The notes: generated by a model from the letters alone, not told the origin. Counted from the first letter of the stretch, positions 35,004 to 46,807 are shown. The stretch: DNA of 64,000 nt from Lasiosphaeria ovina (GCA_033439765.1 JAULSN010000002.1:372001-436000), one strand, 5' to 3'. Program-made: numbers and translations.

Positions 35004-38000
35004 ATGGAATTCGAGACCGGGGTGAACCTGCTTGCCTTGAAGGGGTCCTTTCAGGGCCATTTCCCAGCAGTCACCGCTGAGATTCCTTCTTCTGACATTG
35101 ACGTGGATGAGTATGCACGGTACAACGGCTTGACTATCGACAGTTTCGGACTCGACCCTTGGCCCGGCTCTCTCAATGACGGCGGCTTCATCGCCGCCTC
35201 CAGTCACCGCCTCGAAGACGAACAGCTCATCGAACTCAAGGAACTCACCGAGTGTCTCTTCCGCCCCATCATCCCCACCCCGGAGCAATGGCAAGCACCT
35301 GTCAAATCACTGCAGCTCCTCCAACAAGTCTGCCGGCCCTGCACCAGCGAGACGATCTCCGACCTCATGCTAAAACTATCCTACTCCGAGACGAAAGGCT
35401 TCAAGCTGGAACTTCCCACACTCCGCAGCGACCATGCCAGCGACTGCCGACGCCTAGCTCGTCGCGTGAAGGCCTTCCAAACAGAGCAGCTTCCCCAGCA
35501 CCGGCTTCCCCTTCATCCCACTAACGCCAACAAAGGCGAAGGGCTCGAGTTCCCCGACAGCTCAAAGCACAAGCATGGTGCTATCATTGAGAGCCTAGGA
35601 AAAGAGACCCTCGAGGTGACTCGAGACACATTGGGCTACTTGGTCCAGATCCTCAAGGAGGATTGGTCGGAAGGCGACCGGCGGGACTTTGTGGAGAGTA
35701 TTTCAACCTATATGGGGGTAAGTCTCGAAGCAATCAACCATGCTACATTGATATTGCTATAAACACTGTGGATTCAGGAAGCACGATTGAGCTAATACGT
35801 CTGCCAGGTTGGAGGCAGAGAGTACCTCACACCGCCGGTGAGCCCTCACCTACAGCCACAGCAAGAGTACTTCATCCCGGACGAGGAGTCATGCGAGTTG
35901 CCAGAGCCGTCCGACACGAGTCTGGGGATAAGCGCCGAACTAGAGGCTACCGAGTCAAGAATATTCGAGCAAGATCTTGAATTCTGGGCAGAAATTGGTT
36001 CCAAGCCGCCGCCTTCGCCAGAACGATACAAAGACATTGATGTCTCTCATATGATCAAGACAGGAGAGCTTTCAGAATCGGTCTTTACAGCCTCACCCCT
36101 GCCAGTGTCCCGAGATCTCAAGATGGACGTACCGTTTCTGCTTTGCGAGCGCTGCGACGACGGGATAGCAAACCAACCGCTCAGAATCATGGGCCCGGAA
36201 GACCTCGCCCAAGCCAAGGCACTCGCGTCTAGCAGCGATACTCTATCGATTGGACCAGACAAGGCAGCAGACGAAGACTTTACAGAGTTTCTCCAAGCCA
36301 AGGCACGATCCGTCATGATGTCGGCCGAGCAAGAGAAGCTGCAGCCGCTGGACGCCACCGCGAGGGTAGCCGTCCCGGTAATTGACTTCTTTCTCCCGGC
36401 GCCCCAGTGGGAGACGCAGCTCTGGGACTCCAGAAGAGCCTTTGTATGGATCAGAAGCAACACTTTGGTCGACTGGCAAGGCCCAAAGTGGCCCGCCAAC
36501 AAGATTTCAGAACAGAGAATGGTGTGGGCGCCCCTCGCTCACATGGGCCATAAGACGCTCGTCTCTGAGAAGATCGAAACAGAGGAGAGCGTTCTGGGTT
36601 CATTTCTCAAAATACCGCGAGAAAAGGAAGTTTTGACAAGTGCGGATTACATCGAGAAACGCCCTGGACTGGCCATTCTTCGGATGGACGATGATGATAA
36701 CGATGACGACGGTGTCGACGACGACGACGACGAGGTGGATTTGATCGTCTGCCACGTTGCACCAACTAACCCACCCAGCACAGTACGAGTTGTCTCTACG
36801 AGGCCTTTCCAGCAAGAAGCAGCAACAGTGTCAGCAGAGCCCGTGCCGCCAGCTTCGGTTCCTGCGAGGCCGCTTCCACAAGATTTAACGGCCCTAGTGA
36901 AGGGAAGAAAGCGACAAATAGAAGAACTGTTTCAGAAAGGAACGGCAACCGGAGAACGGGTCTCTGGGTTTACAACGGCACCAGAATCACATGCATTTTC
37001 CATTGATCCGGCAGTGCTGAGTGCTACAAGTGTTTTGAGAGGATTTCTGAACGAGTACACGGACTTTTCGCCACTGGTGGACAACTTTATCGAGCTCAAC
37101 TTCCCAAAGAAGCCAAAACTCATGCACAGCTCCTATTCCGGTCCACAAAAGACGATAGCCAACCCTCCAGACCAGAACGCACTCCAGCGTCTGACGCCCA
37201 AGGACTTGGATAGGCTACTAATGCCTCCTCCACCCAAGCCCATCCAGGCGCTTGCACCAGAGTTTACACCACCTCCAACGCCGCCAAGAGTGGTGGTGGC
37301 ATTCACCGTTTCTAATATATTGACCAGCCATCTTGAGAAGCTTCTTCCCGAAGTCGATCTGGTGTTGAGAGACTACGAAAGGCACCGACCCACCGGGTCG
37401 ATTCCACACAACCAGTCTCCCAGCAATGACGAGGCTGACATTATTCTGTCACCTGCGACAGGAGTCATGATGACAACAATGATTCGGCTCAGACAGAAGT
37501 CCATACCTGGCAAGGCGGCAGGACAGCTACCCTTCCGCCAGGTGGTTGAGAACATCGCCGCTCGGTATGAGCGCCTGATAATCATGGTTTCCGAGGGAAA
37601 CAAACACAGCGAGACCATGAGCCCGCTCTCGCAATCCGACGCGAACGCCCTCGTCGAGTTTCGGGGCTTTGCGGCAGGGATCCGAGAGACAGACATCCAG
37701 GTCATGTATGCGGGAGGTGGCAGCGGGACGCTCGCCAAGTGGATCGCCGCAGCCGTGTGCAAACATGCGTCCGAGGCCTTGCCCGTTCAACATCTGTTGC
37801 TCCAGGAGGAGACATGCTGGGAGCTCTTTCTCCGCCGCGCAGGCATGAACGTGTACGCTGCGCATGTGGTTCTGGGAACTCTCAAGCTTCCGGACGGCGA
37901 GCAAGCCATTAGAGGCAAGCAGCTGTACGGGCTGCCACAGTTTGTTGCCATGACACGCGAGAAGAGACTTGAAATATTCGAGAAATTATTCGGAGGTCGG

Positions 38001-38081
38001 AGGCTCCTGGATAGGGTGAGCAGTGCCATTGATGAGCCGTGGGGCCAACGTGCAGTGGACGAAGGTCGTTTTCTGCAGTAA
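35004..38081 (+). CDS. Putative SHOC1/Zip2-like protein with inactive XPF-type fold
   Basis: 995 residues in exons 35004-35717 and 35808-38081. No obvious motif names it, but the C-terminal 260 residues have the order of an XPF-like core followed by helix-hairpin-helix. A beta-alpha core starts near residue 733 (RVVVAFTVSNILTSHL), continues through ADIILSPATGVMM and ERLIIMVSEGN, and ends in a helical tail (ELFLRRAGMNVYAAHV, then FVAMTREKRLEIFEKLFGG). The catalytic XPF signature ERKxxxD is absent, as in SHOC1/Zip2, the meiotic crossover factors that pair with Spo16. A long acidic stretch rich in Asp (about residues 530-550) and a Pro-rich segment precede the core. My reading as a meiotic Zip2-type protein is an inference from fold order and size. 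It could instead be another inactive XPF relative of unknown role. The 3' end converges on the WD40 gene. Confidence 0.6.
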
Positions 38082-38379
38082 AACGACAAAGCCTCCGTGT
38101 GTGAAATCTAACGGAATTATGTGGAGGTCGATTATAAAGTGTTGCGCTAATTGGTATGATTCGTACATAGGGGTTGCTTTCAGTTGGGATATTTGCTGAG
38201 CGGTTGGCTACACGGGGATTGATGGGACAGTAGAGGCCCTATAGCCTGATACTTGCTGAACAGATTATTGGCTCCGCTGGCGATGAGCTGGATTACAGAG
38301 AGCTTGACGTTAACTGGCAGCAGGAAAGACACGAAAGTGTGCTTTATAATCCAGTGGTCGGATTCGCAAGATTGCTCGG

Positions 38380-40011
38380 TCATTGTTGGTGGCTGTTGTC
38401 TCCATGGTCTGCGGTCTCGGCATGTGATGGGCCAGCCGGGTTCGCACCCACGCTCCAAAGCTTGAGGCTGGTCTCTACCATGGCCGGGGGTTTCGGGACA
38501 AAGCGCTTGTGCTGGCGCTGGCGTGGGCGTTGAGCCCTGTTTGAGGCTGAACCGGTCTCGACAGACATATGGGACTCCCCAGAGCTGTCGGACTCACCAG
38601 AGCTATCAGACTCACTCGAGTCATCAGAATCAGAACCGTCAGACTCATCCGAGCTGTCGGATTCATCCGAGCTCTCGTCATCCACGTACACCAATGAGCC
38701 AGAGCACGTCGCAACAACCGAGCCTGCACTGTGCAGTGCGGCACCGCCAACTGACGATCCATGGGCTTTCCAGTCCCAGGAGGGCTTGACAGCGCCCTCC
38801 CGCCTTCCGACTCCTTCCCAGACAACCACGGTGCCGTCCATTGTCCCGGCCCAAAGCTCAAAGCCACCTCCGTTGGCCTCGGCCTTAGACGACTGGAATA
38901 CGTCACAGCTCATTCGTTGTGGTGTTTCTCCATTCCGGCCAGTCAGATGGGCGAGCAACCGAGACGTACTTCTCACGTCGTACACCAGCAACCCGCTGGA
39001 CTTCCGCTCGTTGATAGCCAAGTACCGTCCGCACGGGGACCAAATCGTTTGCATGATGCCGAGACCGCCAATCTTGGACTTGGCTGCATCGCGCTCTACG
39101 TTCCACGAGTTGAGACAGCAGCCGGTGCCCCCTTTCAGATCGTACAGGCCCACGTCGCGAATCCGTGTGCCAGCGGCAAGCATTCCAGCGATACCACTAA
39201 CATCGGGCTGGACTGCCAAGGCTGATACATGGCCGCGCAGTCCGGTGACTTTGACACCATTATCTATGTCTTTCCGAGACGGAATTGTCCGGATGGTCAT
39301 GATCGGCTCGCTGTGCACTACGCCCGGACGCGAGATATCATACAGGGCGATGCGATTCAGCGTACCCGCAATGAAGTGGGTTCCAGGAGCCGGCCAGATC
39401 AAAGACGACACAGGCATGTACGCCTCGGTTTCTTGCTTGATGAGGCGATAGCTCGCGATGGGAGGGGAGCGGTGAGGAGGGGGAAGCGACATTGCGCCAC
39501 CGTCACCTACGGACTCGTCTTCGCTTTCTGGCGACGGCGAGAATGCATGGTGCAGTTGGATGGGCTGATCTGCGCAGCCGGTCAGGAGTACCTGGGTGTT
39601 TGGGTACTGGATGCTGAAATACGGGCAAGGCGAGACGGCGCTCGTTGCCTCGGAGAGAATGAGGGTGCCCAGCGCATTCAGCGGGGTGGGCTCCTGCCGC
39701 GGCTCGAGAAGATCCGCCGAAAGCACAAACGAACAGATGCGATTCGATGAGGAGGTGGTGAACAGCGTCGACCCGTCTGCGGACCTGGAAACGGAGAATG
39801 AAGTCTTGTCAGCAACTGAGTTTGCAGCTCGAGAACCAAAGGGCGAGAACTCACCATTGGACGCTCCGAAAGAAGGAGACCTGGTCGTGCAGATCAGGCC
39901 GGCGGTCTTTGCTCCTGTGAGGGGACGATCCGTCAGGGTTGCTGGTCGAAGCCAGAAGGGTGAGTGGCGGCGCCGCCTCCATCTTTGAGGTCTGGAGATA
40001 TTATTACCCAA
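38380..40011 (-). CDS. WRAP53/TCAB1-Swt21-like WD40 protein
   Basis: A single-exon WD-repeat protein of 543 residues. The pattern of blades matches the WRAP53/TCAB1 (yeast Swt21) family: ADGSTLFTTSSSNRI, SSLIWPAPGTHFIAGTLNR, GLRGHVSALAVQPD, GIMQTIWSPCGRYLAINERK and ELWAGTMDGTVVVWE. In animals TCAB1 brings small Cajal-body RNAs and telomerase RNA to their site; in yeast Swt21 is linked to pre-mRNA splicing. The C-terminal part has a run of about 50 residues made mostly of Ser, Asp, Glu and Gly (DESSDESDSSDESDGSDSD), probably disordered and possibly a CK2 target. The start at 40011 is the first ATG of the frame; an internal start before the first blade is possible. A donor-like GTGAGT inside the frame gave no in-frame splice, so I read it as unspliced. 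Confidence 0.8.
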   Translation of the reverse strand: MGNNISRPQRWRRRRHSPFWLRPATLTDRPLTGAKTAGLICTTRSPSFGASNGEFSPFGSRAANSVADKTSFSVSRSADGSTLFTTSSSNRICSFVLSADLLEPRQEPTPLNALGTLILSEATSAVSPCPYFSIQYPNTQVLLTGCADQPIQLHHAFSPSPESEDESVGDGGAMSLPPPHRSPPIASYRLIKQETEAYMPVSSLIWPAPGTHFIAGTLNRIALYDISRPGVVHSEPIMTIRTIPSRKDIDNGVKVTGLRGHVSALAVQPDVSGIAGMLAAGTRIRDVGLYDLKGGTGCCLNSWNVERDAAKSKIGGLGIMQTIWSPCGRYLAINERKSSGLLVYDVRSTSRLLAHLTGRNGETPQRMSCDVFQSSKAEANGGGFELWAGTMDGTVVVWEGVGRREGAVKPSWDWKAHGSSVGGAALHSAGSVVATCSGSLVYVDDESSDESDSSDESDGSDSDDSSESDSSGESDSSGESHMSVETGSASNRAQRPRQRQHKRFVPKPPAMVETSLKLWSVGANPAGPSHAETADHGDNSHQQ

Positions 40012-40733
40012 GCGGAAGAAAGGAGGAGGATTAATTGATCATGCAGGTGAGTGAGAAGTCGTGGTTTTTTCTTGTTCTCTCCCACTCTTTCTGATTGCGT
40101 TCCGAACCCGCGACCAAAATCGGATGGAAGAAGGACCCGTCTTTTCCAAGCTGTGGGGTTGGCTTGCTCAGTCGAATGCGCTTCAGGATCTTCTTCCCTT
40201 GGATGGAGTGAAAAGATTAAAGCTTCATGCACCCCAGTCGGCACTGACAGTGAGGCTGGATTCGACCTGAGCTGGCGAGGTACCTCACTGCTATGATTTG
40301 GTGCTGAGGTACATTGCGGTATCACTTTTACGCTCACTGGCGAGCCCATTCTCTGGTGCCTGGCGCTGAAGTGGATCCCAACGTCACCCGTGACCCCCGG
40401 CAGGCAGTAGGGTAGCTACAGAGCTCCACTGCGGGGACCTGCATTTGGGGCAGGAGCTCCTTCTACCTTTCTCTACCTTACGACAACGACCGAGACGGCT
40501 TCAAGCTCCCAGACGCCAGCTTTGAGTCCGGGGCATCTTCATCATACGAAGACGCCGTCCCTCAAACTGAGGATTGCGGTCAGGGCCTGTCGTTTCCACG
40601 CCATCAAGATCGGCGGCGGATTGGCCGCCTTCGAAAGCCAACACGGGCCATCCCCCACGCGGGCACCTGCCACCGTCTCGGATACCTGCACAACGCCACG
40701 ACCGGAAAAGAACCTGCCAATTGTGCTGTCGCC
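40012..40733. promoter_or_regulatory. Divergent promoter region of the WD40 and PQ-loop genes
   Basis: About 720 bp between divergent start codons. It contains pyrimidine-rich stretches (40440-40490) but no motif cluster I can name with confidence. Confidence 0.4.
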
Positions 40734-41910
40734 ATGGATTCGCTGTGGCGTGAGGATCTCTGCGAGGAGCTTCGCGACCTCAGCGTCGTTAACCTCATTG
40801 TTTCAATGTACGTGGTGACGACTTTCCCACACATTCCTTCCCTATCCATTCTCTGCGAACAGCTTGGGTTAATGCTGACACTGCTTCAGCCTCATCCTCG
40901 TAGGAATGCTCATCAGTTATCTCCCTCAGCACGCACGCATCATCCAACGCGGCACCTCCGAAGGCATATCCCCCTACTTTGTCCTACTCGGCACCACGTC
41001 CGCCACATCCGCCTTTGCCAACATCCTGCTGCTTCCCCAGTCGCGGCAGGACGTTGCCTGCTGCAAGGAGCTCGAGACATTTCACTGCGTTGCCGGACTT
41101 TTGGGTATCGCACAGCTGGGCGTCCAATGGATCTGCTTTACCTTCATGTAGGTGCTCCGGTGCTGCAGCATGATGGATACACAACAGCTGACTTGCCTCC
41201 TATCCAGTTTCGTTCTCTTCCTTGTCTTCTTCCGATACAATAATGAGCAGGATGGTGGAGAGCTCGGTGCTGACGGGGGAGCGGAGCCTAAATGGCAGAC
41301 GGCCTTGCTGGTCGCCTCGCTGACCCTCGTGCACGGCCTTGTCGTCATCGTCGTGACGGGAATCCTCACTACCATCGCCCCCGAGCATCTCTCTATCTGG
41401 GCCAACGTGCTCGGAGTCATGGCCGCCCTTCTCGCTGCCGTGCAGTACATACCGCAGATCTGGACCACCTACCACCTTAAGCACGTTGGTAGTCTGAGTA
41501 TCCCGATGATGTGCATCCAGACGCCCGGGGGCTTCGTCTTCGCGGCTAGCCTGTTCGCTCGACTGGGCTGGGCGGGATGGAGCTCGTGGGGTATTTTCGT
41601 TCTGACGGCCACGATGCAAGGCGCGCTGCTGTACATGGCCATCTACTACGAGATCCAGGCACGCAACCTCCGCGGCCTGAAGCCGCTGCCGATCCAGGGA
41701 CTGCCACCTTCGCATCTACACGCTAACGGCTTTGATGACGATGTGCCGGGCCGTTACACGTCGCACCCCGAGCACTACGCCGAGACGCCTGAGCAGCTGC
41801 AGAACATACTCGAACGCCAGGAGAGCGACGCCGCGGCCGAGACGGCACCTTTGCTGAGACCCGGCGGAATCGGCGACCCGCACAGGAATTACGACACCAA
41901 CCGTGGCTAG
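40734..41910 (+). CDS. PQ-loop repeat membrane protein
   Basis: A seven-span membrane protein of the PQ-loop/SWEET-like class, 344 residues, exons 40734-40807, 40890-41147 and 41208-41910. Two PQ motifs are visible: ISYLPQHARIIQRGTSEGIS in the first half and AAVQYIPQIWTTYHLKHVGS in the second, each followed by the usual Ser/Gly-rich loop. Fungal relatives sit in vacuolar/lysosomal or Golgi membranes and move cationic amino acids or other small solutes, but this protein does not match a characterised subfamily that I can name. The C-terminal 75 residues are hydrophilic, ending in an acidic region with a dileucine-like ETAPLL, a possible vacuolar sorting signal. Both introns are phase 2. Confidence 0.88.
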
Positions 41911-44116
41911 GCGCGCCGGAAGGTGGCTCGTTATTGAATCAAGCGGAGCCTTCTGGGGGTTTCTCTCTCGTCCTCCTTGTCCCTTTTTTCTATTCCAAAA
42001 CAGGGGAATCATTCTGTAACCGATATAGGGATACCAGCAGGAAACCCGCCGTGTTGAGTGCGCATTGTCTCTTAGCGTGGGTGTTGTATGGTGTGGATTA
42101 GGAGGGCGAGGCTAGCTGGGGGAGGCGAGACATGTTATGGCGGTATCTTCGTTTTGCTACTCATTTAGCTGCTGGGGTTTGGACGGAGTTGTATTAGTTA
42201 AGGCGGGAGACTTCAAGCCTGCGGACAAGCCGTGGTGTCTATTTGCTGGGTTTGCTATACAGATCGATTTCATGTAGACAGGTCACTGCCGCGGAGACGG
42301 GAACCACTGCCGGTGCTGCTGTTTGCAGGTTTGCACGCACGTTTTGGGAGTCAAACATGGGGGTTAGGGTTTGAAGTAGACCCACAGCCCAAGTTGCAGC
42401 ACTGTTTTGTCGACGCTTCGGGCTTTCCCTTCCCCTGCCAAACACATGCATTGCAGTCCGAGCCGCCAACCTCGTCTACGAATTCTTGAGCACCGTCTGC
42501 GAATAGACTGCAAATAGACTGCAAGATATTGAGTATATGTTTGCTTCTATTGCCTCTCCTACCGTCTTCCAATTACTTGCACTGCGTGATTTTCTTTCGG
42601 TCCCGAACCTTGACTCCTGTTCGTGCCGAGATGGCGGTGTCGTCGTCACCACCAGCAGCAGCAGCGTGTGAAAACAACGCGAGGCATTGAAGACGTGCTT
42701 CCGCTTCACACTCGTTCGGTTTCGGTGCGACCAGAGACAACATGACAATTTGGCAAACACTTTGCGCCCCTCGAGTGAGGGAGTGAGGGTGTTTCCTTCT
42801 TACCTACCTTACCTCTCCCCCCAGTCCCCCCAGTCCCCCCAGTCCCCCCAGCGAGTATCATCCGATCTTTGCCCTGGGGGTTTGCGACTTGCGAGTCTGA
42901 GCACAGCCATGCAAAGTCAGGCATTTGCGGGGGACTGGCCGACAGCATCGATGCTGATGCGATCGGATGCGCCTCGCGGGATCCGATGCGATGCGATCGA
43001 TGCGGAGGCGCTCTTAGCGTGCGTGCGTGCGCGCATGCTGCGGAGGTGAAGGTGGTTAGGTGTTCTGTCTGCGCACAGGCTCTCTTGACCTGCAGACGAT
43101 TTCATCTGTTTCCAACTCTTCGCCATCTCGGTTCGGATCTGATCCCGCGTTGCGTGCTGCGCGCTGTGGCTGGGCAAACAGCGACACCCTGGAATCGCCT
43201 CTGTTCTCTCGTCCCCTGCAGAGAGAGGCGAGATGACGATACCGGGAATTTCTCTCTTGCGTCGCGATGGATAATACCTACAGAGTACCTAGGTATGGAT
43301 GGATGGGGGCTGGTGTTTCCACTCCGCGAGAAGAAGCCCCTTTTCCCTGCCCCTTGAGCAACACAATTCTCCGGCAAAATTCGCCGCGCCGGGAGAGCGA
43401 TTGACTGCCAACAAACATAAAACGCCGCTGGGCATTTTCCCGACGCCAGAAAAATTGGCTAGCCGCAAGGCACCTCTAGGCAGCGAATGCAGTGTTCCGG
43501 CGCGGCTGGTTGGAGAAGAGAACGGGTGTGCGCTGACGCTGAAATGATCTGCCCTCTGGAACATGGCAGAACGGAGCCTCGTCGCTCTCGTCGTCTCATG
43601 TGGCACTTTAACCGCCACACCAGCCCTCGCCTCGCAGCCACGACGCAGAATAGCCTCGGCCGCGTCTGGTGCGCATTCCAAACCGCATCCTCCGGCTTTT
43701 CACAGGTGCACAGTCGATCACGTCCGCGGTGCAGCGTCTGGCGCGTTGGGGCAATATGCGTTCCCCCACCCCCCTCTCCCCTCCGCGTGTGCGACTGCCG
43801 ATCCCGTTCACGATGCCGAGAGGACGAGGCGACACTCGAGCGAGTCCCCCCCCCCCTTCATAAGGGCAGGCAGGTGGCGTCACTCTGTCTTTCCCCTAGT
43901 GTTCGGTTTCTTTCCTCTTTCTTGTTCTTTCTGCAAATCCTCGTCTGTACTGTGCGGCACCTCACACTCCTTTTTTGTCTTTCTTTTTCTTTTCATAATG
44001 TTTGTTGTTTACTCGTACACACTAGCGTGACAAGACATCAGCACATTCCCTAGATATAGACGCACAGCACCGCGCCGCCCGACATATACAACAGCTCAAA
44101 CACACAACCATTGACG
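41911..44116. other. 2.2 kb intergenic region
   Basis: No confident gene. A C-rich 9-bp tandem repeat lies at 42815-42850. Short GATGCGATC-type repeats lie at 42950-43005. An open frame at 43563 begins with MAERSLVALVVSCG, resembling a signal peptide, and could be an upstream exon of the next gene, but this is unproven. Confidence 0.4.
42815..42850. repeat. 9-bp C-rich tandem repeat
   Basis: Three to four copies of CAGTCCCCC in non-coding sequence. No function is evident. Confidence 0.85.
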
Positions 44117-45640
44117 ATGATGCTTCCGCGAAAACTGGCCATCGAGAGAGCGAAGATGGAACGGAGACAAGGCGGTGGAGGTGGAGGCGGTGGCGGAGGT
44201 GGCGGGGGCGGGAAGGACTCGGCGCCGTGTCCAGGCGGCAACGGAACCCAGATCGGTACGGCCCAGCAGTTCACCGTGCTGTGCAACTCAAACGTGGGAG
44301 GAGATGTCATAAACAGGACAGACGCCTTTGACTTCACAACATGCGTGGATATCTGCTCGTCCTTCCACCCGAAATGCGAGGGTGTTTCGTTTGATGGGTC
44401 CAAGTGCTTTCTGAGGAACAACCTGAACGACAGAACACGCCCGGCAAGGAGATTCGATGCTGCCATCGGCACATTCCCGGGCGCTAGTTCCAACTGCCCG
44501 ACCCTGAGCGGCGCACAGCAAGTCTCGGGCACCAGCTTTACCCCTATGTGCGGCTTCATCCTGGCCGGATCCGACATCAGCCAGATCTTCGCCCCCACTT
44601 TCCAAGACTGCATGACGCAGTGCTCAAAGACGACGGGCTGCGCGGCGCTGTCGTTTGATGCAAGCCAGAACCAAGGGTTCAAGAATTGCTACCTCAAGTC
44701 GGCGGTGACAGACAGCGCCAACGTGGCCCCGGATTCAACCATCGACTCTGCCATGCTGTCTAATGCCGCCCTCGCGCCAGCAGCGCCGGCATCCCCCGCC
44801 GCCTCACCACCAGCAGTCGCGCCCTCGCCCGCTCCAACTACTGCCGCTGCTCCCGCACCCGCACCTGCCCCCGTAGACACAAGCGCGTCGGCAGTTGCTA
44901 CGCCGCCAGCAGCAGATCCTGGCAGCAGCGGCGGTGTGGTGTTCTTCACGCCTCCGGGTGGATCACCCACTCCGGTTGCCACTACTCCAGTAGCGGCTAC
45001 GCCTGCGTCTTCCACGTCCATCAATGCTGTACCGACAGCAGCAGAAACCTCTTCCCTCTTATTACCACTACCGCTAGCGCCGTCGTCCAGCCAAGCCACT
45101 TTCCTGTTCCCCAGCAGCATTACTGGCGCCTTTTCAGCACCTGTAGCCACCACGGATGCCGCCGCCCTCGACAGCAGCGGGGCCACGAGCAACGCCTGGA
45201 TTGCCGCTCCGGTAGTGGGCAGCGTTGCGGCTCTGGCCCTGATTGTGGTGTCTTTTATCATGCTGAAGAGGAGGCGGCGCCGCGGCAGCGACGACACGTC
45301 GTCCAGCGGCAGCGGCAGCAGCAGCCGCAACATGACGCGCAGCTCGCCCGTCACCAATCTCCTGTCGACGTGGCTGCCGGGCTCGCCGCGCCGCAAGATG
45401 GGCAACTTCTCCCAGGTGACGGGTAAGCAGCCCATGTCGCGTAACAGCATCCGCGATAGCGTGCCTGCTATCCTGCGGCCCGGTGGCGGCGGCGGCGGCG
45501 GCGGCGCTGGCATGGAGAGGCTCGACGACATCGAGGAGGACGGCGCCAACCGCGACAGCACCCCCGTCTACGGCCTCAAGAACGGCAAGGTCGAGCTAAG
45601 GAACAGCCTCAACGGGCTGGGTCAGAATAGGTGGTCATGA
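44117..45640 (+). CDS. PAN/apple-domain single-pass membrane protein
   Basis: A 507-residue protein in one exon. After a polyglycine run (about 19-32) come two Cys-rich segments with PAN/apple spacing: about 50-122 (CNSNVGG, TTCVDICSSF, CEGVSFD, KCFLR) and about 125-195 (CPTLSG, DCMTQCSKTTGCAALSFD, NCYLK). A Pro/Ala/Ser/Thr-rich stalk (212-358) leads to a membrane segment (about 361-384) followed by a basic stop-transfer (KRRRRRG) and a cytoplasmic tail with a second Gly run. This layout suits a type I cell-surface protein, perhaps binding carbohydrate or protein ligands at the wall. The puzzle is the lack of a signal peptide at this start, so a 5' exon may be missing. The start at 44117 is the first ATG of the exon; function is unknown. 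Confidence 0.75.
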   Translation: MMLPRKLAIERAKMERRQGGGGGGGGGGGGGGKDSAPCPGGNGTQIGTAQQFTVLCNSNVGGDVINRTDAFDFTTCVDICSSFHPKCEGVSFDGSKCFLRNNLNDRTRPARRFDAAIGTFPGASSNCPTLSGAQQVSGTSFTPMCGFILAGSDISQIFAPTFQDCMTQCSKTTGCAALSFDASQNQGFKNCYLKSAVTDSANVAPDSTIDSAMLSNAALAPAAPASPAASPPAVAPSPAPTTAAAPAPAPAPVDTSASAVATPPAADPGSSGGVVFFTPPGGSPTPVATTPVAATPASSTSINAVPTAAETSSLLLPLPLAPSSSQATFLFPSSITGAFSAPVATTDAAALDSSGATSNAWIAAPVVGSVAALALIVVSFIMLKRRRRRGSDDTSSSGSGSSSRNMTRSSPVTNLLSTWLPGSPRRKMGNFSQVTGKQPMSRNSIRDSVPAILRPGGGGGGGGAGMERLDDIEEDGANRDSTPVYGLKNGKVELRNSLNGLGQNRWS

Positions 45641-46807
45641 CCTGCTCTGTTTCTGGGCATGTTATCTTTCTTGTCCCGTACGTAGGCCGCTACTAATTTC
45701 TCTCGCTCGCTTTTTTTAATGTTTGGGGCAAGAGGATGGCAACGGCGGGGTTATAACAGAGGGCAGACAGGGAACAGCGGGATGGGAATGGAACTAACTA
45801 TCTGTGTATCTATGTATGTATGTGAGGCAAAGTAAGAGACGGCGATGGTGAAGGAAATGGGATAGGGCGGTGTCGTGTTTTTTTTTTTCTGTCTTCCAAG
45901 ATGGAGTTATCGAGGGTCTTCGTTTGTTCAGGATACCAACAACCAATGACCAAGAGAGGCAGGCAGGTGCCTCCTGTGGTTTTTGTATTTACTATTTATT
46001 TCTCTCTATTACATATTTTTTTCCCTCCTTTTTCCCCACCTTTTAATTTGGTCTATCGACTGTGTAAATTCACAATCTTTACATTGGTAGCTGGCTTGGT
46101 CTGGAGATTGGATGGATGTTGTTTATACTTTGGGGACTTGCATCATGGATGGATATCATGGGGCTTGTTGGAGAAGTTTCACCCCCCCCCCCTGGATTTC
46201 TTCCCCGCGAACCTAGGCCAGGCTCTTGGGGGCGTGCTTGCCCTGAGCTGTTGATTGGCCCGTGTGGAACACTGCAGTGCAGAACCTTGTTAGCAGCTAG
46301 CGGGGTCACACCCTGGGGGCGCCCGCGTGTTCGGGGGCTCAGTGATCTCCACTCCCTAGTCAGCTAGTGGGGATGGAGACAGGCGGGAGATAGCACTGTG
46401 GGGAATAGAAAGGTGTCATGAATCCATGACTTCTGGAATGGATGTCATGACCTACTTTGTAACTGCTTCGACTGCTCGTTTGACTCCTTTTTGTTACTTA
46501 TTGTTTGCATTCCCCGGCGCTATTCTCCGTGCCTTTTCAGCTTCCATTGCTACTTCCCTCTTGGCTTCCCAACCTTACATAGTAGCTAGCTAGCTCCCCC
46601 CTGTCCTGCCTGTCCGCTAGGAGATAAGCCGCTTGGAGATACTTATCAAGCCCAGGCAATCAACCCTCCGACTGCTTACCTACCTTACCTTAACTACCTT
46701 ACCTACTCGTTATATTCAGTGACTCAGAAGTGTTGCCCTCGCCTACCTACCTACAGCCATTTACTCATGCAGCCAATTCCCCCTTGCATCACCTAAATAG
46801 CAAATCA
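45641..46807. other. Intergenic region
   Basis: 1.2 kb with no recognised gene. It holds the 3' flank of the PAN-domain gene and the leader of the R3H gene, with repeated TACCT runs near 46676-46755. Confidence 0.5.

Noticed and set aside
38395..38460. GGTTCGCACCC run considered as a tRNA B-box
   Set aside because: It lies within the coding sequence of the WD40 gene, and no A-box or cloverleaf could be built around it.
39780..39850. GTGAGT donor and CAG acceptor within the WD40 gene frame considered as an intron
   Set aside because: Removing it shifts the frame, whereas the unspliced reading continues into the first conserved blade.
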